Origin: Blasia pusilla
Taxonomy: Eukaryota; Marchantiophyta; Marchantiopsida; Blasiales
Direction of reading: 5' to 3'
Length of the DNA stretch: 64,000 nucleotides
Assembly: GCA_050084515.1 (NCBI GenBank)
Contig: CM114271.1
Location: 37,510,001 to 37,574,000 of the forward strand
The position numbers were made by a program, and so were the translations under genes. A model generated the notes under the pieces. That model worked only from the letters and a program-made list of their open reading frames with translations. It did no database searches and had not been told where the DNA came from. Of the stretch, positions 50,148 to 60,983 are shown piece by piece. Positions within the stretch are counted from its first letter, which is position 1. Every line of letters begins with the position of its first letter.

Positions 50148-50700
50148 CTAGTTAGCATGCCTGTGCTACGCGTGGAAAGAGGTATTATTGTAAATAATTC
50201 ATAGAAAGAAGGAAAAAAAAACTGGACTTTATTTTTAATCCACTCCTGACATATGTAAAATCATCATTAAACCACCTCCATAAATATAACCCTCATCAAT
50301 CAAAATAAACCCCACTACTTCATGCAATAACTACTACCCAAGTTTTAATCCACGCTCCACTTACAAAAAATCATCACTAAACCACTGCCCCACAAATATA
50401 ACCACCATCACATACATAAAATTACCATTAAATAATTTCCTCGTAAATATAATCCCCACCAATCAAATTAGATCCCACTATTTCATATAATAATTATTAT
50501 TAAATTTTAATACATTCCTCACATACATAAAATCACCACTAAATCATTTTCCCATAAATTTAATTTCAACAAATGAAATGAAATTTCATTATCATTCAAA
50601 AATTTTAATTTTTATTCAAATCCACAATAAACCACACAATAATACATAAGAGATAGTGTTATTATGATTGTTATCTTGTCATGTTCTACCTTTTAGATTA
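50148..50700 (-). mobile_element. Helitron 3' end on the minus strand with internal minisatellite
   Basis: On the minus strand the sequence reads GCGTAGCACAGGCATGCTAA then CTAG followed by T, like the other Helitron 3' ends here but with a degraded hairpin. Inward from it (50233-50580) lies an AT-rich array of about 110-bp units. A 5' end starting TC was not located, so the right boundary is approximate. Confidence 0.6.
50233..50580. repeat. AT-rich minisatellite, about 110-bp units
   Basis: Units starting TTTTAAT-CA at 50233, 50343 and 50505 share AAAATCA-CA-TAAA-CA, ATAAATATAA-CC and CCCACTA-TTCAT segments; a truncated unit lies between the second and third. Confidence 0.8.
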
Positions 50701-50849
50701 CACATTATAATTTGGATTAAAAGAATATGATTTTGTGAACACTTCATTAATTAACGTGGCAACCAGTAAATATTTGAAGAAAATTCATATTTGTGAAACA
50801 CTATTTTTTCATAGTAATAGATGATGGTACGATAATTTATATATATTAG

Positions 50850-51602
50850 TAATTAGGATATGCACACCCTCATTCATTCACACGTGTAACGTGGTCGGGA
50901 AAGAAGAGCTCAATTTCAAAAAACGAATCTTCCATTGAGCCCGCTACTTCGGGAGTCTCACCACCGCCTCCTCCTCCTCCAGCGCGGGATCGATAGCGTG
51001 TCTCACACTCGACTCGCGTCGCGTCGCGATGCGCGCTGTCGCGCTTGGCTAGCGGATGCGTCGCGCACTCCAACCTTGACCCTAAACCTCTCTCTCTACT
51101 CACTCCAGGGCTTTGGTGGAGGTTTTGATGGTGTCGCTGGATCTCGGGACATCCTCATTTGGTTTCGCACGTTCGCGTTTCTTCAGCAGTAGCGATAGCG
51201 ATAGCGAGAGCGCGATTGTTCCCGTCATATTCACTGGACATCTGAAATAGCCAGGAATGGAAGTTGGAACCCTAAACTCTGCACACTAGTCAGTTAGGTT
51301 TAGGGTTTAGGGTGGTGCAAGGACAGGGGTTGGAGAGGTGCAGGAGTGTGGGGTCGGAATGTGGAGGAGACGGGTCTGAGTCTGAACAACTGGGAAGGGG
51401 CTTAGGGTTTAAGGAGGGTCGTTGCTGGGCTGGATGGAGCTATGAAATTGGGAGTACCGAATATTGTGGAGATGGTAGTGGGGAAGATCAGAGAGCGATG
51501 ATGGGGTTGGTCGCGGCAAGTTTGGGAGTGCTTGGCGAGGAGCGGAGATAGAATTGCTTGACCACTTGGTGAGGAGGGATTTTTTTGAAGCTGGAGATAG
51601 AC
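50850..51602 (+). promoter_or_regulatory. NAF1 promoter and leader with teloboxes
   Basis: GC content rises at about 50930. A telobox (AACCCTAAA, 51268-51276) and a tandem TTTAGGG run (TTAGGTTTAGGGTTTAGGG, 51294-51312) lie 290-335 bp upstream of the NAF1 ATG. Telobox motifs are typical of plant ribosome-biogenesis genes, which suits NAF1. A 40-codon upstream frame is at 51128-51250. Confidence 0.6.
51128..51250 (+). other. Possible upstream open reading frame of NAF1
   Basis: ATG at 51128 opens a 40-residue frame (MVSLDLGTSSFGFARSRFFS) with a Ser/Asp-rich stretch and a TAG at 51250. If transcription starts upstream of it, it could reduce NAF1 translation. Whether it is in the transcript is unknown. 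Confidence 0.3.
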
Positions 51603-54600
51603 ATGGAAGAGAATGGGGTGGGAGAGAAGGTTGGCAAGATTGAGCTGGACGTGATTGAATCGGAGGGGGAATTGCTGGAGCCAATCTGGTCCGAGCTGGA
51701 ATTGTTCAGCAATGGTGATAGCTTTCTGTCTTCGGAGATTGTTGCAGGTGAGGGAAAGATGGGTCCGGAGAATTGTAATGGATTAGGCGCGGCAAGGAAC
51801 GACGATTTGGGCCGGGAGAAAATCGGAGCCGATTTCTGGAAGGTTAGAGATGATGTCAGGGACCCAGAGCCGATTCTAGAGGTTTGCAAAACTATGGCCT
51901 GCGCGGGAGTCAGGGAGTTGGAGCAGGGGAATGCGGCTGATACAGTCTGGAAGGTAAATGATGAACAAGCAGCCCGGGGAGGTGTGAGTGTTGACGGGTT
52001 CGATGTTGAGAACCAAATCATGAATCTGCGAGGGAGGACTACCGGCGTCCCGATTGCAGGAAGAGAAGTGGGAAGTGTTAGCTCAGACTACGAGGAACAG
52101 GAGACAATCCATCAGGGGCTTGTCTATGAGAAGAATAGAGTAATGGAAAATTCTGTGTCGGATTGCGCAAATGTGGTTGGGATGATATCTAATAGGGAGG
52201 AAGAAGAGCACGGGGAACTCACAGACCAGGAAATCGTGGATGCCGAAGATTTGAAAGCTGAGAACCGATTAATGGACTTAGAAGAGTCCGATACCGGTGT
52301 TCTAGTTGCCGAAAGAGACGCGAGAAGAGGGTACTCGGAGCATGTGGAAGCAGAGACAAACCATATGGAGCTCATGCAGGAGGAGAGTAGCATACTGGAC
52401 ATCGTGGAAAATCGGGTACCAGAGCATGGAAACGTGGTTCAGTTGATATGGAACGTGAAGGAAGAACAACATGGGGAACTTACAGACCCGGGAGCCATGA
52501 ATTCTGAAACCTTCAGAGTAGCGCCAAATCTCATGGAACCAGAATTGACGAGTTCCCATGTCTTGGTTGCTCTAGGCGACCTACAACATGAGAGAGGTGT
52601 AGAGATGGGCCACGATACCTGTAGAATGGTGGGCAATGTGAGAGAACAGGATTCAGACAATAGAAACTTTCAAATCAGTGAAGGGGTTTATTTGAACCTC
52701 TCGAAAAAGGAATTCATGCGTGCGGAAGAATTGCCAGTTGAAAATAACCTCATAGCGCCGGAAGTTACGAGTGCCGATGTCTTGGTAGCAGAAGGGGAAG
52801 TGAGCAATAATGAGAACAAGCAGGGAGCTGCAGGTGCTGAGGTTCTTTCCGGCGAAGACCCTTGCGCACGTCAGGAAATGACGGGTCTGGTCGTCCCAGT
52901 GGTTGTGAAAGTTGCGAGGAATGGAGACTTCAATCAGCAGGAAGGTGCGGAAAGAATTTGGGAAGTAGAGAAGCTGATGCTAGTGGATCCTGTAGAGAAT
53001 GAGGACCAGGGAGATTTGCGTGACATGGTATGGAAGTCTGCGAGAGAATTGGATGGTCTAGAACCGAAGCAGGGGTTTGTCTGTGTTGAGGTACCTACAG
53101 TCGAACACACAGATAGCGACTTGATGATTGCTGATGCTTCCGTTTTAATTGGAGGTGACAAAGGGACGGATCCAGGGCGGAAGGAAGTTGAGCTAACACG
53201 AGGGTTGGGATCGGAGATGCTGGACGTCCATAGGCCACCGCTGACGACTGGACTCGAAGACTCATCGACCTGTGAAATTATGCAAGGTGGTGTTCTATCA
53301 ATCGAAGGGTTGGCAAGTCGAGGGATGATCATTATTGACGATACCGAGAGTGACGAAGAGCCGAGCGAAGAAGAGGAGAGTGAGTCTTCAGAGGAGGACC
53401 AGGATGAATCCGAGGAATCCGACTCGGAGTCGTCTTCTGATGATTCTTCAGAGGAAGAACAAGATGTAGTCGTTGGAAACAAGCCTAAACTTCCACGTAA
53501 TTTTACTGATGAAGTGAAAGCCTCAGAGGATTCGGAGCCACCTCGTACTAAGCACGAGCTTGCGGTTAAGTTTCCCAAATGCTATGGTCCTCTTGTTTGA
53601 AACCGTTGTATGGATTCCGGGTCCTCTGGTGCTTGTAAATTGTGGGTCGTTCAGGACTTGTGAGGTTTTCTTGAAGAGCTGAAGTCCTTCGTACCCAGTT
53701 TCTCAGAGCATTGTACCGTCGCTCTCACATTGCCCCGGAAGCACAGTGCAAGTGGGTTTGAAGGAGTGTATTAGTATGATGGGGTGTGACGGTCAATCAG
53801 AGCGATGGTGCTTTGCTTACCCAGATGCGATCACGAACGTGTGCGTCCTGTAGGATTCATGAACTGGACATTTTATCCTTGGTCCTCTTTCAAATTGGTG
53901 CTTGTCTGGAAATTCAGAAATAAGTCTCTCTGCCAGTAACTACAGGGCAGTTCTCTTGTTATTAGCAAAAGTTGATAACAACATTGTAAGGATGTGACAA
54001 AACAATCAAGATTGATGAATTGATTTCATGTGCAGACTTTACCTCCTGTGCCTAAGGTTGAAGCTGTTCTCGAACCGCATCACAACACTATTTCGGTGGG
54101 CACCATTACATCTGTAAGTGTTCTCGCCAGAATGGAAATTTTCCCCTAACACGAATTTTTGGCTACACCGGGTCCTTTTCTTAGCCCTAATTGCAGATTA
54201 ATTTAGATTCTGTTTAATTTCTAGATTGAGGTCCTTCCGTGTACAGTATATCCTTGTGGGGATTTTTTTACCAGTGGAACCTGTTTCTGCACAGATGTAT
54301 CTTGATGCAGTTCCTCCTCTCAACACTTGCCTGAAAGCACAATACCTCCTTATCTGAAAGCATACCACCTCTAGAAACTAACATCCAGGGTTGTTGTGCA
54401 GGTGTTGGATCTTACCGTTGTTGTGGAGGGTAGTGATGACAAGCACGTTCTGAATGAAGGGTCCATTCTTTGGCTTACAGGGAAAAGAATTCCACTGGGG
54501 ATTGTGGATGAAGTATTTGGCCCGGTCAAGAACCCGTATTATCTTGTTCGATTCAATGAGTTGTCGGAGATACCTGAGGAGGCAAAGGTACAGGCAGATA

Positions 54601-56241
54601 TTTCATATGTGAGTGAATTCTCTGAGTTTGTCCTGAAGGACGATCCGAGCCTCTACAAGAAAGCCGTTGATGCATCAGGCCTAGACGATGAAGAGCTCTC
54701 AGATGGAGAGATTGAGTTTTCAGATGATGAGAAGGAGGCTGAGGCAAGACAAAGAGAGAGGAACAAAAGAGGCTTTGACAGTAGGGAAAATGGAGGAGAT
54801 AAGGTTCGGGATTCCTTAGAAAGCCAAATCCCAGAGGCCAAAGGCAGATGGCAGAGACGGGAGAGGGGGAGAGGACGAGGATCCAATAGAGGAGCAGGTC
54901 CTCATATGGTAAGGGGTCAAACATAGCCATCTATATTGTTGACCGCTGCTCATAGTTATGAATTTACTGCTCTGTAAGTTCAATTTACTTGAGAGGATTG
55001 GCTTTGCTCATGGACTTCATTCAGATTGCAAGGAAGTAGTGAGTTTTTTTAGACTGTCTGTACATGGACTGCATTTTAATTGACATTAGTAGTTGGACAA
55101 CTGGAGTAATTTTGACTTACTGACCTGTTTGTGTCTCGCTTCACAGTCGGATGCAGTTCATTCTGCAGCAATGTCTGTTGCAGACATGGACATCCAAGGG
55201 TCTGCTTGGCAACCATCAAGCTCCGGAAATAGGCACCAGCAAAGGGGAAGGGGAAAATCCAAACAAAGTTCAGCAACAAGGGCAAAATTTCAAACCCATC
55301 CTGCCCGACCAAGCTCTCTAGACAGAGATCTTCATGATTCTGGAACAAACTATTTCAGACGACAGGAAGGAAGACCTAGGGGTGATCGTAGGTCCCCGTC
55401 TAGTCATAGTCAGGGATTAGCTCCAGCAAGTGGATTTGGGAATTCCCCTCAACATCAATCTTCTATGCGAGGAAGGGATGATAGAAGAGATGGCCCACGG
55501 TTTTCCGAGCAAGCCAATGGTCAAATGTATTCTGATACAGGAGATGGACGTGTGCATCAAACATCTGCCATGCAAGGTTTTGGTGGTGGCTCTATGCCCA
55601 GACATTTGCAAGGGCCAGGAGCCGAGCCAAGACAACAACCAAATGCGGGCTACCAGTCTTTTGGCTACAGCAACCCCCCAGGGCATGCGCCACAGCTAGC
55701 TACGGATGGTCAGGGTAACTTCTTTCATATACAAGCTGCAGTGCCTGTGCCTGCACCTGATGGTGGCAGTTTAGGTCAGAGCAATTCGTATGCTTATGGA
55801 ATGAATGTGGGTCCAACTATTTTGAACGTATTGCCCCACGGCAGTCAGAACTTGCCATCAGTCTTTGTGAATAATTCTTCTCCCCACTTTAACAATCAGA
55901 GGCAAGGTTCAATCAACTTGGTACAAGGAGCAGGAAATCCTATTGCCTATCAGGCTGAGAGGAATTTCAGACTCCAACAATCGGGACAAAATTTAGGTAG
56001 TGGGCAGGGTGGAGTTCACAATGGTGCATTTATTGGTTCTGTCCCAGTTGTAAGTGGCAGAATGGTAGCTCCTGATTATAGATTTCAAGCCATGCCACTA
56101 AGTAGCCAGAACTCAGGACCTGGGCCTTCTGGTGGAGCTGGTTTTCAAGGGTCTGGTTCAGGATATCATCACGACCATGGACGTGGGGCACAGGGTCACC
56201 GTAATGCACGATGGAATAATCAAGCTTCACAAGGACGCTGA
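51603..56241 (+). CDS. NAF1: H/ACA RNP assembly factor NAF1 with a very long N-terminus
   Basis: NAF1 assembles box H/ACA snoRNPs and telomerase RNP by holding dyskerin/CBF5 before GAR1 replaces it. Exons 51603-53564, 54036-54113, 54402-54908 and 55147-56241 join in phase 0 to give 1,213 residues, about twice the usual plant or animal NAF1. The Gar1/Naf1 core spans about 655-750, with LPPVPKVEAVLEPHHNTISV, LNEGSILWLTGKRIPLGIVD and GPVKNPYYLVRF. An acidic Ser/Glu/Asp block covers about 578-622. A basic RG segment (RRERGRGRGSNRG) ends exon 3, and the last exon is Gln/Gly/Ser/Asn-rich, prion-like in composition. Residues 1-575 contain degenerate repeats of about 73-87 residues. The start is the ATG at 51603 (MEENGVGEKVGKIELD); the frame is open a few codons further upstream without another ATG. 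Confidence 0.92.
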
Positions 56242-58103
56242 TCCTCCTCATTCTTCGTCTCGTGTCTGGTTGAAGGCTCCACACTGCACCTGAAAGTACT
56301 TGGAGCTTATCTGTATATATTATGAGGTCTTATGACCCAACGGCCCTTCTCTTCATACAATGGTTAGACCTCATCCTTCTCCTCCTCATCTACTTCTGTA
56401 CAATCTTCAGGCCTCAACATCCCTTTTGCACCTGCATCCTCATCTATGCATAAGGGCATACAATTCTTGCATTCCGGAACTCGGGAACTGATTTCGTTCC
56501 CATTACCAATGTTGTCAGCACAAATGAGGGTACTCACATCTGCACCGAATCATTACTTGATTTCCCTTGAGTCACTCTTCGCGCACTACTTTCGCCTGGT
56601 TTGATATAGTATAAATTCTGTTCCCAGTAACCAGGGATTTGCTGCCTACGGTCTATCGAGAAGCATCAATGCTTCCTAGAGCTTATGGGTAAAATTAACA
56701 TCAGCAGATGCTACTTTTGGCCAAGGGTCATAGCAGGCAACCATGTTGCCCAAGTGTCCTCATCAAATAAATTTATGCTCGCAAACTGTATCTGTAGACA
56801 TGAGTAACAACAGTCACCTGAGGATCCCAACCATAGCAAAGGCGGATCATCACCAATTTATGGTTGGTAAGAATTTTGCTTTCATTGGGACTTCAAACTC
56901 TTAACACGCATTCATTACAGCGGGTGTTAGGCAAGGGACCCATTCTGCTTCCCCTCCTTGGAGCTGGGTTTGGAGTTGGTCTCTTTCAGAATGACTTTTT
57001 GTAGTCCAAAGGGTTGAACTCCCATCGAAGTCATGGTAGTCATACGTGTGGGTTCACACTAATTAAACATCTCCATAACTCTTAACAAGGAGGGCCTCGT
57101 CCAATGCCAAGAAAGAAAAATGGAAAATAAATTTTAAAGGTTTAAGGGATATCCCATAAAAAGGACATGAAGGCGATTACAGGCCAGAGGTACAGCCAGG
57201 AGTCCTCTCGTCTTCACAAACAACATATACAATATGGACAACTTTGAAAGCCCAAGCACCAAAGTGGGCCTTTTAACAATCACATCTACCACAGTTGGGT
57301 GGGGCATACTGCTAACCATAGAATCTCAACCCTACTACAGTAAGTGGGGTAATGGCCTTATCCAAACTGGTGTGAGATGAGATTAAAGGAGTCTTCAGCC
57401 AAATTCAGCTGGTAAAAGGCCTCCAACAATACCAAATTCAGCTGGTAAAAGGCCTCAAATAATGGAGGCCCTTTTACCAGCTGGATCTCTTCATTCATTG
57501 AGGATCCTCAATGAATAAAGAGAATGAAGTGAATGTGGTGCCCCGTCTTTCATATTGTTATTTTTGAGTTTTTATGGAGGGTTTCGCACTTAGAGCCCCA
57601 TCTCATGGAGCGTTGTGGGGATTTTATTCTTGGAGTCCTTAATGGCTCAAAGTCACTTTTAGATAATAATCAGATTTTTTTAGTAATTCTTGTTTCCGGA
57701 TATTAGTTGGGCACTCAATTCCGCATCCATTACTTTTGGACATGTGACAATTGATCACCACCAGTACTCCACGGGCCCCATTTGTGAAAAACCTTTTAGA
57801 TTGGCAAAAAACCTTCAACTTTTTAGAAAGTTTCACTTCTTTTAGTAAATGCGAACTTGCTTGGATTTGGAGGGAATCATTAAATTTTTCTTTTTAAGAA
57901 GGTTTCATTCCCTGAAGAGCTTATTGTCTTAATAAAGATAACTAGTAAGGTTTTTTCAGAACTCCAAGCATTTTTCTTGCAGAAAAATTGGTCACCAATG
58001 TATTTTTAGCAAACATGTATTAGAGCCTTGACCAAACATCCAGCAAAATCAGTCCTATTGGTACAAATGTACTAAATTAAATTTAACATTTCAAATCTAT
58101 ATA
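56242..58103. other. NAF1 3' flank and intergenic DNA
   Basis: The first part should be the NAF1 3' UTR. No coding frame is recognised. A block of direct and inverted repeats sits at 57399-57522. Confidence 0.4.
57399..57522. repeat. Compact block of direct repeats, inverted repeat and palindrome
   Basis: CCAAATTCAGCTGGTAAAAG with GCCTC occurs at 57399-57423 and 57432-57456. Its reverse complement, with one extra base, follows at 57465-57484. Directly after comes a perfect 24-bp palindrome (57493-57516, centre GGATCC), flanked by CTCTT and AAGAG that extend the pairing beyond one mismatch. Confidence 0.9.
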
Positions 58104-58302
58104 TCTATATAATTAAAAGAGGATGGAGTTTGAGTACCCCTTCCTCCATGTTAACGCGTGTATATTTTGCTCTTCTCTAATGATGACACGTATGACACAA
58201 AAGTTAAATTAACATAACATGAGAGCTAAGCTTAGATTAACAAGCAAGATGCCTTTCCTCACGGCTGATTTTCACATGTGCATAGCACAGGAATTATGCT
58301 AG
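58104..58302 (+). mobile_element. Complete non-autonomous Helitron, 199 bp
   Basis: Begins TCTATATAATTAAAAGAGGA after an A and ends GTGCATAGCAC, short spacer, CTAG before a T. Its first 23 bases equal those of the 13482-13681 element and its 3' hairpin is of the same type; the interiors differ. It encodes nothing. Confidence 0.9.
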
Positions 58303-58617
58303 TATAATTTTAAAAAATGACAACTTATAATTTAATTTTTTCCAAAAACTTACATGACATAATTTTTTTAAAAATCTACGCTAATTACAAAGGATGAGAG
58401 AACAGAAACCTTCTTCTATAGTTTGATAACTTTGAAAACTCTTCTAACTAATTAGGACTCGTGAAGGATCGTAAGATGCTCGATTCTTGTAACCCTCAAC
58501 GCCCGATTTCTAAAAGAAATAATTAAAACTTATTTTATATGAGAAAAATTCCTGAAATTACAAAAAGCTCTCAAGCATTTTAGAGACTCTCATCAAATGT
58601 TCTATATTATTATTGAA

Positions 58618-58735
58618 AATGCTTTCTTAATTTGCAAACACCTCTTTGTTTGACACGCGATAATCGGACAAGAAATAATATTTCATATGGACAAAGAAAT
58701 TAATGATGTTGCATACAACATCATTAATTCTTTCA
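58618..58735. repeat. Dispersed repeat copy with long hairpin
   Basis: TTTGCAAACACC, TTTGTTTGACACG and ACAAGAAA-AATA (58630-58680) match 63254-63322. It is followed by a perfect 14-bp stem (AATTAATGATGTTG at 58698-58711, loop CATA, complement at 58716-58729). Confidence 0.75.
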
Positions 58736-59220
58736 CGGATTATAAATTAACTAAAACTTTTAAAAACTTTTTTTAAAATTATCGGGCACCTCTCTCTAGT
58801 ATCATAAATGTTACACATAGATAGATATAAAAAATAGTTCAATTAAAGAGTACCAGAATTTTTTTCCCGCTTCATAATATATGGGTGAAATAAAAAAAAA
58901 AAAGTTCCAAGAGTTCCAAGCTCCCACTCATAAGAACTGTCCCGACGAGTCCCATCGCCCGGACTGCCCAATTAGGCCCTGTGCAATGGAGATCCAAAGC
59001 TCATTACAAGTGTGGATGTGAAACCCTAAACGTAGAACGTGGAGAGAAGAAGTCACAGGGTATGATCGAATTTAGGAGTGCTATGCGATTCTGCTTCTGT
59101 TGTTGTGAGGGATTGAAGTTGCGTTCATAAGTTATCGAATCGGGACGGTAGGAGTGCCGTCTGAGAAGAGGAGAGCTTGAGATCGAGAATCCACTTCGGA
59201 GCTAGCGAGAATTGGCAAAG
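58736..59220 (+). promoter_or_regulatory. Promoter and leader of the complex I B9-type gene
   Basis: A telobox (AAACCCTAAA) lies at 59021-59030, 190 bp upstream of the ATG. Composition shifts from AT-rich to balanced at about 58920. An AGGCCC motif (about 58974) resembles half of a site II element, which is common in plant respiratory-gene promoters. Confidence 0.5.
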
Positions 59221-60983
59221 ATGGGAGCATCACAGGCGATCAGGACGTTCATTGCGATGGATCCGGTTGTCTCGTTTTCCTGCATTCTATCGGTCATAGG
59301 TACGGTGGGGAAATTCTTGACGAAGCTCCTTCTCGAATGATCGTGAGTTCGTTCGCAATCGTACTAGACGGAGTGGTAGAGAAAGAGTAGTCGTGCTGGA
59401 TGCTGTTTAGGGTGACTCAATGCTCATCTTTGCAGTGTGAGGGTATTTCGGCCTCCGCGCGAACAAGACATGAATGTCATTTCTGCCCTCCAGATTGCCG
59501 ATCGTGATTGGCTTTACGATTTCCGCACAAGATACGCCTTTCGAGTCTTCGTGTGCGGAAATCGTAAAACCATATGAATCGAGCGACTCTGTCATGGAGT
59601 CGTCTGGTATGTGAGCTAGCTCTTTAAACGAGTTTAATTTGTCAGCTTGGGCACTGTGATGAGGATATGTTGGCTGTTTACCAGCTTGAAGGAAGGAAAA
59701 TTCATGAAATGTCCATCTTTGAATGCACACATATCATAATGGTTCACGTCTACCCTGCCGGTCATCCGAGGCGTCACTCACACTACATCACAGTAGCCTA
59801 TTCACTTCCGCAAGCTGCTGCTCTGATAAAGTAGATGGTGTTGTAAAGAGCTTCCTGGTTGACTCTGGGAAGCTCCGCACCAGCACTTTGTATGGCCAGC
59901 ATTCACACTATATGAAAGTGTCTCCCTCCTCTCATGTGGTACCTTTTTCACGTCTTCCTCTTTTTACACCCATCCCAGTCTCTAGCACCGGCCAACCATG
60001 GCGCCGGGTCTATGGTCGCAAGGCTACGACATGGGCACTATTTAATGAGTACAGTCTCTGAGCACAGCGTCAGATGGTGCGTTCTTCAGTCTTTCCTCAG
60101 CTCATTCTATCTAACAGGACAAGCTTAAGAGGGAGTGAAGTTTATCGTTGCAAGTCCACGACTGGAATGACTCTGTAAGTAGAACATCTTTGCTCTTATA
60201 TCTGCAAGGCGCTGAACGTGATACTGCGTGTGTTTCAGGGCTCTCTCTGCCCATTGTGGTTCCACCAATTAGGAATTCGTTTTCAGGCAGCGAGCCTGTT
60301 GCACCTCCCAAGTTGTCTGAGGTACTTTAATCCAATCATTATGAGACTTTGCTTCACATTTTGTGTCAATGTTGTGGAAAAACTCATTTTTTTGGTAGAC
60401 CTTCATAACTGGAGCAGAAAAGGTCTTTGTGACGATAATCTTTCTGGATGCTGAGTTTGTCACGTCAACCCCATTGTCCAGCTCTGCTCTTGCCTTGTCT
60501 AGATTGTGCATTTGCGTTGACTAGAAAGAGGGATTTCTCACATAAACCGCCAGTCTATTATCTGCTGACTCCGAAACATGATGAGTCCTGAGGTTTCACC
60601 AGTTTCAGTTTGTGTGAAGTGCTCCAATGAATGCAAGCTAAGCAGATGTCCTTGACGTAGTTGAAGACATGATTGAAGCTTATTTTAGGTTGTGGATAAT
60701 TCCGATTCAAGATTGCAATAATGGCTGGTTACTGAAGAGAAATCACGGTCTCATATTTAGTGGGGTGGCCAGTTGAGAAACTGATATATCTCACCTGCTG
60801 CTGTGACTATCAAATCACAATCCACCAGGGATGTCTGATCATATATGGTAGCAGTTCTGGTACCAATCTCACTACTTTCCTCAGTGTCATTTGAACGCTG
60901 TGGCAGCAGCCATGATAGAGTTCTCTGTTTCATGTGGTTATGTGCAGGTAGTTCAGGGTATGACCGGCAAAAAAATTGAGTGA
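59221..60983 (+). CDS. 65-residue mitochondrial complex I subunit, B9/NDUFA3 type
   Basis: Exons 59221-59299, 60239-60321 and 60948-60983 join in phase and give 65 residues starting MGASQAIRTFIAMDPVVSFS, continuing with LSLPIVVPPIRNSFSG and ending VVQGMTGKKIE. A membrane segment spans about residues 15-36. Length, the DPVVSFS stretch, the single helix, the PP-IR-SF segment and the GMTGKK end resemble the small plant complex I accessory subunit called B9 (NDUFA3-like), which sits in the proximal membrane arm. The first intron is 939 bp, long for such a small gene. The assignment rests on memory of the family pattern, without alignment. Exons this small are easily missed by gene finders. Confidence 0.72.
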
